Assembly (NCBI GenBank): GCA_031002005.1
Contig: JARYHS010006964.1
Coordinates: 744,001 to 808,000 of the forward strand
From: Vandiemenella viatica
Taxonomy: Eukaryota; Arthropoda; Insecta; Orthoptera; Morabidae
Reading direction: 5' to 3'
DNA: 64,000 nucleotides
The translations under genes were made by a program, and so were the position numbers. Under the pieces are notes generated by a model. The model saw only the letters and a program-made list of their open reading frames with translations. It was not told the DNA's origin and did no database searches. This document shows, in pieces, positions 33,238-45,084 of this stretch (position 1 is the stretch's first letter; each line of letters begins with the position of its first letter).

Positions 33238-34954
33238 CTACTTGAACATATTTCAGTATAACATTAGCACACATCACACTTATAAAACATCAATATTATC
33301 ATTGTTAGCAGCACTAATTCTTTTATCTTCTGGCTCCAAACAACTTAAAATATAAGTTACAGTATTTTATTATTACTGTATATTTTCAAAAAACAGCACA
33401 ACATTTTATTGCCTCTCATGCTTTTCAATGTACACAAATTACACTTAACTCAAAACATCAATTCTGCAAAGAACTTTCTCTGAGACAGAATATTTTCTTT
33501 CCACAATATGACGGGTGGTAGTTTGGCTTTCGAATCATATTCTTAATTTCCTGCGGTATACCTTCCAAACATTCATTTTTAAAGTCATTACTGTCATATT
33601 TTATCAACTGGCAATATTTATAGAGGTTGTCATGTATTAAGTACTTTCATAACATGAATAACTACAGTTTGAATGGAATTGTTACATATGCAATGGATTT
33701 AAAACCAGTAAGTGGAAACTTGTGCAGTAGTCCTGTGCAGTGTAATGTGTATTCCTCAAGTTATCAACTTGACAAGTTGCATCTTCACAAAACTCACACA
33801 GTTAGCAGGTACCTGGCAAGAGTCTCCCTCAGGTTCTCTCATCGTCCATGTTGTCTGGGTGTAAGGATCAAGTGAGGAGGGGACTCGGAGTGCAGTGTCC
33901 TACGTAAGAATAATGCCATCTCGAGTCTATCCCAGGAAACAACCATAAAGTATTGTAAAGCAAATACTGACAGTAAACTCTAATTTGAGTGTCATGAGAT
34001 ATAAAGTAACTTACTACTGGATCCGATTGTTTTTTAAAAAAAAAAATTCACTCAGTGACTGAAATAGTTGAAAAACATCAGAATGGAAACAAATACCACA
34101 TTAAAGGAAATGATGGTGATTACTGCTCAGTCACTCTGACCCTCACCACTGCTACTCTGTCGAGGGTTAAACACGATTTGATATTCCAGCCCTCAGCATT
34201 CACTGTGTTCACTGTTACTAAGCGAATCAAAACACATTCTATCTATAGCAGGAATCCTAGAGTTTTACAGAATTTTTTTCAAGTACCTACATTCCTTATA
34301 AAGTATTATAAGTCATTATTTTTCTGACGTATACACTTGTTAAACATTTAACCAAGCATATAATATACACAATACAAATCCAGAAACTGAAAGGTTGGAT
34401 TTATTTATATCTGTATAAAATCAATCGGTTTGAGGAACTTCACCTCAGAACAAAGGGCAACAGTGTCTAACAGAAGAGAATATTTAAGAGTGGAAGAAGA
34501 AATGTTTATTGAATAACAAAACATAAAAATGAGCATGAATCCTGCAAACCACAATACTGATGGAAGATATTTGTGAGAAGAGAAAACAATAGAGGAAGAA
34601 AGTAACAAGGCAGCAGAAAACAATTGAAGCAACTAAAAAAGGAATCATCAGCAGCAAAGAAGGAACTTCAAGAAACTTTATAAAGTATATAACGGCTGGA
34701 CAGGTAACACAGAACAATACCACCACAAATTTCTAGGATCGCGTAAAGAAATAGAGTCAACATGCGCACAGTTAGGTATAAGCATGGGTAGAAATTAAGG
34801 AATCACTTGAAAAGGGCACGAATGTAAGGGAAGTAAATGCTATGATTAAATAATTAGACACTGTCACGCAGGAACAATGAGCAAATAACAGGCCACGAGC
34901 TTTTCCACATCAGAAAAACACTAAACCAGGTGAGCAGACCCCCATTATGATATA
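33238..34954. other. Intron/flank of the ankyrin copy and possible LINE remnants
   Basis: The part 33,240-33,360 is similar to the sequence at 45,087-45,200 and belongs to the duplicated unit. From about 34,450 to the Tc1 insertion, and again from 36,388 to 36,578, purine-rich sequence with short broken frames suggests an old + strand LINE, but no domain is secure. Confidence 0.35.
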
Positions 34955-36385
34955 CACAGACGGAAAAAAAAATCCCAACACCAAGAAAAAATTATTGTAG
35001 AGTAATGAAATTTGGACAATGCATTTGTCAAGTTAACATGTTTAATTGATTAAATTTTCAAGATCACAGGTTAATTTAAGCTCAAGAAAATGCATTTCAA
35101 ATGTGAAATACTGTTAAATTAATAGCCGGTGTAACCTCCAGAATTTTGAATGCAAGCCTGCAAACGTGAATGCATTGTGTCATACAGGTTTCGAATGTCA
35201 CTTTGTGGTATGGAGTTCCATGCTTGTTGTACTTGTGCTGTCAATACTGGGACGGTCAGTGCTGGCTGTGGATGATGCTGGAGTTGTCATCCAATGATAT
35301 CCCATACGTGTTCAATTGGAGACAGATCTGGTGATCTCGCAGGCCAAGGTAACATGTCGACACTCTGTAGAGCACGTTGCGAGACAACAGCGGTATGAGG
35401 GCGAGCGTTATCCTGTTGAAAAACTCCCCCTTGAATGCTGTTTATGAATGGCAGCACTACAGGTTGAATTACCAGACTGACGTACAAATTTGCAGTCAGT
35501 GTGTTTGGTATAACCACAAGAGTGCTCCTGCTGTCATAGGAAATTGCTCCCCAGACCATGACTCCAGGTGTAGGTCCAGTGTGTCTAGGCCGCAGACAGT
35601 TTGGTTGCAGGCGTTCCCCTGGCCTCCTTCTGACCAACACTCGGCCATCACTGGCACCAAGGCAGAACCTGCTTTCATCAGAAAACACAACAGATCTCCA
35701 GTGTTGGTCAGAAGGAGGCCAGGGGAACGCCTGCAACCAAACTGTCTGCGGCCTAGACACACTGGACCTACACCTGGAGTCATGGTCTGGGGAGCAATTT
35801 CCTATGACAGCAGGAGCACTCTTGTGGTTATACCAAACACACTGACTGCAAATTTGTACGTCAGTCTGGTAATTCAACCTGTAGTGCTGCCATTCATGAA
35901 CAGCATTCAAGGGGGAGTTTTTCAACAGGATAACGCTTGCCCTTATACCACTGTTGTCTCGCAACGTGCTCTACAGAGTGTCGACATGTTACCTTGGCCT
36001 GCGAGATCACCAGATCTGTCTCCAATTGAACACGTATGGGATATCATTGGACGACAACTCCAGCATCATCCACAGCCAGCACTGACCGTCCCAGTATTGA
36101 CAGCACAAGTACAACAAGCATGGAACTCCATACCACAAAGTGACATTCGAAACCTGTATGACACAATGCATTCACGTTTGCAGGCTTGCATTCAAAATTC
36201 TGGAGGTTACACCGGCTATTAATTTAACAGTATTTCACATTTGAAATGCATTTTCTTGAGCTTAAATTAACCTGTGATCTTGAAAATTTAATCAATTAAA
36301 CATGTTAACTTGACAAATGCATTGTCCAAATTTCATTACTCTACAATAATTTTTTCTTGGTGTTGGGATTTTTTTTCCGTCTGTG
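34955..36385. mobile_element. Palindromic Tc1-like element: two inverted copies of the transposase 3' half
   Basis: The left arm (34,955-35,640) and right arm (35,701-36,385) are reverse complements, about 99% identical, around a 60-base spacer. I count five substitutions and one A-run indel between them. Each arm ends CACAGACGG at the tip and is flanked by TA (34,953-34,954 and 36,386-36,387). Each arm encodes the transposase C-terminal part (GVFQQDN, SPDLSPIEHVWD, ending NSGGYTGY), reading outward to its own tip. The spacer is the next stretch of the same transposase, matching 63,771-63,830. The N-terminal half and the other terminus are absent. The arms match 63,085-63,770 almost exactly. 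A 281-codon + ORF (35,377-36,222) spans the centre but is an artefact of symmetry. Confidence 0.93.
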
Positions 36386-36579
36386 TAGGTGGGCACATTA
36401 ATAAAACGACTGCTAGTGATCATAGTACCAGAGATTAAAGAAAGACACAAATGGGGTTGCAAAGTAAAGTCCAATTGCTATGACCTCACTAATAGATAAG
36501 TTGAAGGACAGCTTGATATTTAGACATCAAAATGGTGTGTGAGGAAAAAAACATCATATGACAAAGAAAAAAATGCATA

Positions 36580-37499
36580 CGAGGGCTATCCAGAAAGTAT
36601 CAGACGTTTTGACCTGGTGCGGCAGTGGGCGGGGCTAGCCCCACCATCTTGGCGTCAGAGTGTTCCTACACTCAGTAAGCGAGCAGCCGTGGTAGCTTGC
36701 GCATCATGTCTATCGTTCTTTGTATACAGTGGAGTGTTAAAATGAGCGCTGCAATTGAAAATCCCGCCAGTTGTGAAGTGCGAGCTGTGATAGGGTTTTT
36801 GTTGACAAAAAATCACGACTCGGTTGAAATTTATCGCCAGATTTGTGATGTGAACTGCCTAGGAATAATGAGTGAAAGCTGAGTGAAGCAGTGGTGCAGT
36901 GATTCTAAAAATGGCCAAACTAATTTTAATGATGAGGATCGCAGTGGTAGGCCTAGTCTTGTGAGTGATGAATTGGTGGCGAGAAGCAAAAAAAAAAAAA
37001 AAAAAAAAAATATCCGTTCCCCCAAATTTCACGGAGTTTAGTTCATGAAATTGTGGTTGGTAAACTTGATTACCACAAATTTTGTGCCAGGTTTGTTCAG
37101 AAAATCCTAACGGTAGACCACAAAAAAACAGAGATTTGCTGCGGCACCGACATTCCTGGAAGACTGTGACAAAAGTGGAAACCAAGTTATCGATCGTATC
37201 GTAACTGACGATGAGGCTTGGGTAAAGCACGTCACCTGTGAAACAAAATGGCAGTCGATGGAATGGGGACACGCATTCGCCAGTGTAAACCAGTGGTTGA
37301 GCTCGCAGGCGGCAGATTTTTACAGAGAGGGTATTTAAAAACTTGTACCACATTATGATAAATACCTTAATTTAAATGGCGATTATGTAGAAAAATAGCC
37401 TAAGAGTTTACCTCCAAAATGTATATAGTAAAAATAGTTTTTTTTTTACTTTGTTTATTTTTTATTTCAAAACGTCTGTTTCTTTCTGGATAGCCCTCG
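36580..37499 (+). mobile_element. mariner-like element, internally deleted
   Basis: The inverted ends CGAGGGCTATCCAGAAAG are flanked by TA (36,578-36,579; 37,500-37,501). The transposase starts near 36,741 with the helix-turn-helix region (NPASCEVRAVIGFLLTK, VEIYRQICDVN), is frame-broken by a 22-base A run at about 36,990, and resumes with mariner motifs (REIVVGKLDYHKF-like, then IVTDDEAWVKHV with the first catalytic Asp region). From about 37,260 the sequence jumps to the 3' end, so the rest of the catalytic domain is lost. Length is 920 bp against about 1.3 kb for intact mariners. Confidence 0.85.
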
Positions 37500-37899
37500 T
37501 ATTTTACACGAAATTTAGAAGGGAGTCCAAAATGACTGTGTGGCTGACCATATGTCCGAGAAATTTGAAGAGTGATCCGTAAAGTGCCTGTAAATAATGT
37601 AAAAGCCATTGACGTTAATCAGGATATGTCTCCCTAGGTGGATGAATTCTTAAAAGGGAATAAGAAATTAGTCAGGATGGGAAATAAAGGACCAAATGTA
37701 GTGAGGAAGAGACGTGCCTTACGACCATTCCCGCTCATAATTCCAAACTACAATTTTTTGTTGGTTTCTAGTCATACAGTAGGTTGTTTCCAGCCGATGT
37801 AAAGTTGTACGAGAAGAGCATCAAAATGAGGGAGGATTGCGAGCAGGATATCTAGCCACACAGGTGAGGAAGGAATGAACAAAATAAAGAAACACGTGT

Positions 37900-38527
37900 C
37901 AACTTAAGACAGCCCTCATGCCCAGACCTTTAATGAAATTGTATTTTAAAAATTATTTGCGAGTTGAGTAAATATGGTTTTGTATATTATTCTGGTAATT
38001 AACTGTGATTTTGTGTAAATGAAACATTGTTTTATTGAGATAAATTACATAAATAATATGTGATAATAATATGTGATATGAAAACAGTATTATACATAAA
38101 ACATTGATTAAAAGTTTGTATTTGTAAGTATTAATGTGAGCTATGATGTTTGGAGGATAATTTACGACAGACTGGACTAATTTTTGTAAATAATTTTGTG
38201 TGTAAATTTCTGTGAATTTGATAATGATTGTGAATGATTTAGTATTAATTCTGATTGTTTTAATGTGACTTTAATAATTTAAGTATTGTTAGAATATAAG
38301 AAATGTCAGTCGGAAGACATTGATTCATTCTGGAATTTACTGTAGTGTCTATATAAGCAATTGACAGAGATGAGTTGGTTGGTTGAGTTTTAGTTTTGCA
38401 GGAGTTGTGTTATAATCACCAGAGTATTTGTTTATATTTGTAGTATCTTATTATGAAGTATGAAGGTAATTCTTGTTGGACTAATTATCTCAATTAAACA
38501 AAATACCTATCAAGCTGATTAAACAGA
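37900..38527 (+). repeat. Diverged solo LTR related to the gypsy element at 2.5 kb
   Basis: Blocks shared with that LTR occur in the same order: cagccctcatgcc near the start, aagtttgtatttgtaagt, taatttttgtaaataatttt, attctgattgttttaa, a TATA block (gtctatataagcaattgac at about 38,349) and aattaaacaaaat near the end. No gag or pol is attached. Borders are approximate because no clean target duplication is visible. Confidence 0.6.
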
Positions 38528-39159
38528 GAAAAAAAAATACCGGTTTATGTGATTATATGGTTGAAGGGGAATTGTTTTGTAAAGGCCTTCGATGGAGCAG
38601 TTACAGTTGGTTGGCATATATTTTGCAGGATACAAACATTACTTGAGTACTGTGAGATAATACAGGACCCACATTACGGGCGTGAAATATAGGAGTTAGA
38701 GAGGATGCAAAATAGGATAGATAGATTTGTTGGCAGAAATTAAGAGAAAGAGCGACTGATATGATAAAGAAACTAAGGAAAAAGGAAGCAGCTTTTAGGT
38801 GATATATTTAGCGAGGGAAGGGAAATTAACCCTTCACAGTACCAGCTGGGATGAGAGAAAGACAAGTATGCAGACACACAAATACAATATTTTGGTATTA
38901 ACCTTATTAACGCATTTAGAATGATCCCCTTGGTTCTGGATGTAAGTGCATACAGAACATTACCCCGATGAGTCATGAGGTAACATTCTGTGTGTACACA
39001 TGTCTGGAACCAAGTGGCTCATTTTCAATGCATGAATAAAGTTAATACCGAAAATATTGTATTAGCGTGTCCGTGTACTTGTTTTTCTCTATCCCAGCTG
39101 TCAACTTTGGTGTGTTACAGGGTAATTTCCCTTTACCTTTATTATTATTAAGATAAACT

Positions 39160-39790
39160 CAAAAATTAAAATTAATGGAGAAGCAATGGAGGATGTGTGA
39201 GAATTCTGCTACATAGGAAGCAAAATCACAAAATATGGAAGAAGTAAGATTGATATAAAATGCAGAATAGCACAAGCAAAAATAGCATTCAACAAAAAGA
39301 AACGAATTTATACAACAAATAATGTCAGCTGGATAATGAGGAGAAGACTATTAAAATCTTATGTCTAGAGTATTTCCCAGTATGGATATGAAACCTGGAC
39401 ACTTGGTACAGAAGAGAAAAGAAGATTAATTTTGTTTTAGCAATGGTGCTACAGATGTATGTTAAAGATTAGCTGGAGGGACAAGATTACTAAAGAGGAA
39501 ATTTTTGAGAAGAGGGGAGAGTATAACTCAATATGGAAGAGTATAACAAAATGGAGGACAACATTAATTGGACATATCTTAAGACATAAGAGCTTAGTCG
39601 AAACAATAATGGAGGGAAAAGTAAAATGAAAGAGATATGGAGGAAGACCACGTTTAAAATACATCCAGCAGATGATACAAGATATTGGCTGCAGGAGATA
39701 TGTAGGTATGAAGAGGAGGTCAGAGAATAGAGCAGAATAGAGCAGACCAATCCCAGGATTGACTGCCATAGAAGAAGAAGAAGAAATAAA
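39160..39790 (+). pseudogene. 3' end of a LINE (RTE-like C-terminal region), decayed
   Basis: Conceptual translation over shifting frames gives FCYIGSKITKYGRSK, RIAQAKIAFNKKKR, YGYETWTLGTEEKRR, QWCYRCMLKISWRDK, TLIGHILRHKSL and RYGGRPRLKYIQQM. This is the region after the RT domain widespread in insect LINE copies, and the GRPR-then-(GAA)n end is typical. Several stops are in frame. Clade assignment (RTE-like) is tentative. Confidence 0.68.
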
Positions 39791-39799
39791 CCGAGATAG

Positions 39800-41652
39800 A
39801 ATTTGGTAGTGATGAGTAGATTTAAGGTGATGAAATTTTGAATATTGTGGTTAAAATTGGAAAAAGTATAAGGAAGAAAGATGCATTTTATTTCTAGAAT
39901 ATGAGATTAGGAAGTGTTTATTTGCAGATGGCAACTTGCATTAAGTAACAAACAAATACGAGTAATATATGGTAGAACATAAATACCTAATCTCTATCAA
40001 ATATATTGTGCCACACTATAAACCTTCAGATAAGTTGCCAATGCATTAAATTTATTTTGAAAAGTATTATTTCGGTTTACACTATTGATGGCAGAGATGG
40101 TGAAAATTCTGAAATTTGGAGTCTCCAGCTGTTCAGCCATCATAAAAAAGCTAATAGACTAACTTTAATGGAATTGCACAAAGTGATAGCATATCTTATG
40201 GGTTATGATACAAGATACTTTTAACTCCCTCACAGATTTTTTTTCCCTATTTTCATTTAATGGCTTTATTTTCTTTGCTGAATCTTGCACCAAAATTCAC
40301 TTTTTTTAATTAAAAAAAAAAAATTAGAGGTACTACTACTCTACTCTCCAGTACTTTTTGATAGTGGCACCCATCCAAAAAAAATTTTCAAATTTTTCCC
40401 ATTTCATGTGAGCTTGTTCATTTAATTACCTTTATCACATATAATATGCTCTTTACTCATTCAGAAGTCAGTCTTTAAAAGCATTTTCTACCCACAATAT
40501 TTTTTGCCTCCAATGTCATAAATAGTTTCTTCCAAGTGCAATGAGATGGAATAAATTCATAGAAAATTCAAAACTTGAGATTTGTTTTTTGTTGGCCGAT
40601 AATTTATCATGTTGTCGGCTAGAGAAATTTTTTGTGTTAGATGAGATTCAGTGGAGCCTTTAAGTGCACAAAAGAAGAAATCAGTTTTGTTGCTCATTCC
40701 TTTCCTTTACTGATTTGTTAAATAATGTATAATGTTTGTCAGCCCCTCCCACATACACACACTCACAAAATGAGGTCACTTTAGTTCATCACATGCGTTC
40801 GTCAGATTTCACAAGATTTGGTCCATATAAAAGCATTGTTAGGGACTGTAAATAAATACTTAAGGGACAGTATTAAGAGTGGTACACGCAAGAGGAACTA
40901 TTTTGATAAAGATCAAAAGAACTTTTCAAATTATTATCCAGAGAGTGAAATCTTTTATAAGAAAAAGCTTGTGAGATAAAATAAGTTTTGAATAATTATC
41001 TGCAACTATTTAGTTATTAGTAAATTGTTCTCTTTTCAACTTTTCTTGAGTTTTATGGAGGTGCTGAAACTTTAAGTCAAGCAACTAAAAGCAGGCACTG
41101 ACCAATGCACGTAATATGTATGCCTGCTGGTTTAAGTGTTTATGAAACAGGTAGTATGATATATTGCAAGTTTTAATATGTTAGAAAGAATTAAAAGTGT
41201 TTCTAAAGATTCACCACAAAACTAGATTTGAATGGAATTGTACAAATAAGTTGTGACAAAAATACTGTAATATTCCAATCCTATTATTTCATTTATCAAA
41301 AGTAAAAAGAAAGTCATTTCCCACTTTTACAGTGATGATGTAAATTGTGTACTGATCCAATTAGTAAAATGTTGTATAACAAATATATATAGACACATTA
41401 ACACCTGAAATAATGGATGAAGAACTTCTCTTCCTATTATTAGTTCCTTGACTCATTTAAAGCTGTCCTCCATCTCTTCCTATCCTGTAGTAAACTCTCC
41501 TTCTCAGAGCATACATCCTCATTTAATAGCTTCATTTATTTTAACCTCCATTTGACTCTACATCTTCAAGCTTTTTTTATTCATAAGTTATCAAATCCCT
41601 CATGATCCACTATCCTACTCTTTCTTTTACTTACAATAAGACCACCTTCTAC
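39800..41652. other. AT-rich intergenic sequence
   Basis: I see no gene. There are only short frames, A/T homopolymers and simple-sequence stretches. Confidence 0.4.
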
Positions 41653-41663
41653 TCTACGTCTCC

Positions 41664-41702
41664 CCCGTCTCTAAAGACCTCGCTGTTGAGAGATGTAAAG
41701 CA

Positions 41703-41736
<34 letters not shown>

Positions 41737-41738
41737 AA
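41664..41738 (+). mobile_element. 5'-truncated SINE with long A tail and target duplication
   Basis: It contains the SINE tail block cctcgctgttgagagatgta followed by about 28 A. The direct repeat tctacgtctcc flanks it at 41,653-41,663 and 41,739-41,749. The severe 5' truncation with intact tail fits target-primed reverse transcription. Confidence 0.85.
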
Positions 41739-41749
41739 TCTACGTCTCC

Positions 41750-43289
41750 ACTTAATTTTCAAGAGTATATTTCAAAACCATGTCCCAAATGCTTTAGAGT
41801 TTCGCTTTTACAGTGTCCAATCTTCAATTTATCAGGAGCTGTGCTCCATATAAACAATTTTTGAAATTTATTTCAGAGACCTAGTTTGAAACTAAATTAT
41901 CTCTTTTATTGGACAAGGCTAGGTTTGCAACTGCTGTTCTACTTTTGAGATTTCTAATGCTTAATTAAGAAGGTAAATCTGTAAAATTCAGGAAGAAACC
42001 TCAAATAAACCAGTACAATAAAGTCTCCACAGTGAAGCAAGCAGTAATGATTATTTTGGTTCAGTTATTTGTACCATAAACCGTTATTACAATATGAGTG
42101 AACAGTAGACACATAAAAAAACAATAGTGCAAAACAAAACTTGATCATATCATAGTGAAAAACTGAAAGCAAACAAAACACCAAAAATCAAACAAAACAC
42201 AATTTTGATAGCCATATAGCACAAGAGGAAGAATTGAAACAGTAAAGCAGATGTATGGAAATACCTTAATAAGGGAGATTTATAGAAGGAATACAGCAAA
42301 GCACAAAGGAGAAAAACATGTATAATGGTTTTCCAAATAAAGATAAGTAAGTGGTCGTGAAGCAGTTGTGATATATGTATGATGATTCTGTAAGGCAGTA
42401 GCCAAAACAGAAATTGAACTGATGTGTAGTTATAAGAAGTTATATGTTCAAGAACTTAGTAGAATTTTCAGGGAAAATTTGAAAAATGCAAAAAGGACAC
42501 CACTACAATAGAGAGGAAATACGAACAATTCAAGGTGATAGGAAGAATGAAGGAACAAATGTTTATTAAAACAAAACACATAGAGAAGCTCTAAACCTAT
42601 ATAGGATGAGAGTTATAAGGACATTGAATAGGTTTAGTAGAACGACAACACAGTAGAGTAAGAAAGAAGCAGGACGACAAAGAATACTTAAAACGAGTAG
42701 GCAACGGATTACTAGCAAGCAAGAGGAAAGCAAAATATTATGGACAAAGTGAGAATATGAAATGATGCAACCAGAAATTTTTATGGCTATGTAAGAAAGT
42801 ACGAAACACAGCAATGTGAATAAATGTTTTAAAAAAAATAAGACATCAAAATAAAGAAATTGGTTTCATGAAATGAATGGATTGAGTTGTACAAGGATAC
42901 AGTTTACCCCCACAAGTATATAGGAGCAGATTAAGTAATTGGAGAAAGAGGGAACAACAACTGTTAAGAAAAGTATAAAGGGGTTCATACTAATCATATA
43001 TTACAATAGTTTTTATTAAGGACGGTACTCTGTAGATAACTTAGTAACACCATTTAGATTAAATCTGGAAATTTGGTGCATACAAAAAAGCATTAGAAGG
43101 AGAACAACAATCACTGACCAATTCATGCCAAATATTTAAATGCAAATTTCTAATTATGTTTACCTGTAATTATGTTTCATCTAATAAGCCCAGATAGGCT
43201 GGCAACCACCAACATCTATATATGGTGCCTGATGTGTATTGCACACAATACCACTACATCCCACAGGGATATCATGCAAAAATTGATCT
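41750..43289. other. AT-rich sequence, possibly old LINE-derived
   Basis: The part 42,230-42,820 is purine-rich on + with many stops and resembles mutated LINE coding sequence, but I cannot place any domain. Confidence 0.3.
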
Positions 43290-43850
43290 TTTCCACCAAA
43301 ATGAATAAGACTCCTGGTTGATGTGTTTATCGAATTTTGTTGTCCCCAGTTATACCACTCTTGAGTAAATGCAAAAAGAAAAAGAAAAAAAGAAACTGTA
43401 TCAAGGAAATAATTTTAAAGAAAGGCAGTGAAAAGGATCCTCTGGTAAACAATTCTTAGCAGCTAATTTGCTTTGTAAATATTATTTGAAAGATACAACA
43501 GAAAATCTCATTAAAATCATTCAAAATACCGGAAGCAAATACAAGTGAATGCCAATCAATTTAAACCTCAAGGGGACATGTTAAAAAAAGCAGTCCATAA
43601 ATCAGAGTATGGAAACAAAAAAACAAAAATATTACTGTGGAATTGGATAATCTATGATGACTACTATTTTTGTATAGATGAGAAATAGCTCATGAAGACT
43701 TTACTAAACTTTCATGGAGTACTGCAGATACAGGTGCTGGAACAATATCAATCATTAAGAGCCTAAATAGAGTGAAACACAAAAAAAACTACTTGTGGTG
43801 CAGTATTCTGGGATATAGAAATGCTTAAAAGAACTGCAGCATTGTTGAGA
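43290..43850 (+). pseudogene. Very old R1-like LINE reverse transcriptase remnant
   Basis: Broken frames give KMNKTPG, VIPLLSKC, ILKKGSEKDPLVNN, LICFVNII and VFWDIEM. They run in the same order as the LINE at 22.6 kb (KMKKGKAPG, LTPVLCRLL, ILKRGDDKDPLQSK, PICLLNVL, IFWDIGM). Stops are dense. It is older than the 22.6-kb copy. Confidence 0.6.
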
Positions 43851-44252
43851 TAACTGACTTTATTTATAATTTTTGGTTACTAGTGAAATAATTTTTTTTA
43901 AAAAAGAAGCTGATAACAGAATATTCATCTGTCCCAACAGGTGTGAAAGTGGGTTTAGACCCACATTAGATAAAAAAAAACACCATATAAAAACAAGGTG
44001 TAACACTATTTCTAAAAGCCCTAAATACAGGTAACAAGAAGCCAAATCAAATAAACATTGAAAATTTTGAAACTTATCAGCAGAAGACAATATGATAGGC
44101 AAAGTCTAGCATGTGGTACCTTAAATACATTCAGCGTAACTGCTAGGCCAGTACATTTAATTACAAACATAATAAGAGTATTATCATGTTTCTAATGCTA
44201 TTTATATTTTGTTAACCAATAAACTGAGAGTAAAAATGAAGAAATATAATTA

Positions 44253-45084
44253 TTAATGTAACGATATACCGTACCCTACAGTTGATCCTCGAGCACTACG
44301 AGCAGCGGCGACTGCCCGCGCCGAGCCCAGTGGCTGTGCGGCACCTGCAGCCAGCTGCTGTGGCGTCCTGCCATCCTGGGCTCGGGACGTCGACAGCTCT
44401 CCGGCCACGTCGGCCCCACCACTGACTCCACGTGCCGCTGCGTCGTACCTTGCAGTACACTCGTCACCATCTCTCATTGCCTCTGGCAGAGGTCTCGCAG
44501 ATGATTTATCTCCTCCTGCAGTGGTGTCTGCCCCAGCCGATACCAGCAGTTGTGAGAGTGCAGCGTAGCCTGCTGCCAGCTGCAGCGGTGTCCTGCCGTC
44601 TTTGTCCTTGCCGTCCACAAGGGCCCCGGACCTCAACAGCACTCTGGCCACGTTGGCCCCGCCGATGCCTCCGCACGCCGCCGCCTCGTGCAGCGCAGTA
44701 AACCCGTCACTCCCTCTCGCCGCCTCCAGGTCCGCCCCCGCGTCCAACAGCATCCGCACGGCGGCGGGCTGGCCGTGCCTCGAGGCCACGTGCAGGGGCG
44801 TCGACGACGCATCGTCGACAGCCAGCGTAACCAGTCCCGGGCGGTGCCGCAGCGCCATCTGCAGCAGGTGCAGGTGTCCCGCCTGACACAGCGCACTCAT
44901 GAGAAGTGGAGCTGCCTCTGGAGAGTCTAGCTGACGCTTCATAACCTGCAGCTCACTGCAGCTGATGGCACCAGCCTCCAGCAGAGTCTCAATGAACTGA
45001 GGAAACTGCAAAAGTGGCCTGGAAAGCACTTCCTTCATGGACAAAGTAGTCAACAGCAGCTCTGCTGTCTCTTCCATTGGAGAC
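44253..45084 (-). CDS. Ankyrin-repeat protein, copy 2 (open frame)
   Basis: The acceptor cttcttttcag precedes GTCTCCAATGG at 45,084, and ATG at 45,077 starts a frame open for about 275 codons to 44,253. A ~75-residue helical head (MEETAELLLTTLSMKEVL, ISCSELQVMKRQLDSPE) leads into ankyrin repeats: TPLHVASRHGQPAAVRMLLD, FTALHEAAACGG, RTPLQLAAGYAALSQLLVSAGADTTAG. After that the repeats degenerate (DVAGELSTSRAQDGRTPQQLAAG) and the last ~30 residues look non-homologous. A splice donor (CTGCAG then GTGCCG, about 44,349) may be the true exon end. It shares head, repeat order and intron with copy 1 at 33 kb, so the two arose by tandem duplication. Ankyrin repeats mediate protein binding; nothing indicates the partner. 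Confidence 0.65.

Noticed and set aside
35377..36222. 281-codon + ORF that looks like a full gene
   Set aside because: It reads antisense transposase, the spacer, then sense transposase; it exists only because the locus is palindromic.
44432..44930. Several + and alternative minus ORFs over ankyrin copy 2
   Set aside because: Arg/Ser/Pro-rich shadows of the same GC-rich exon.
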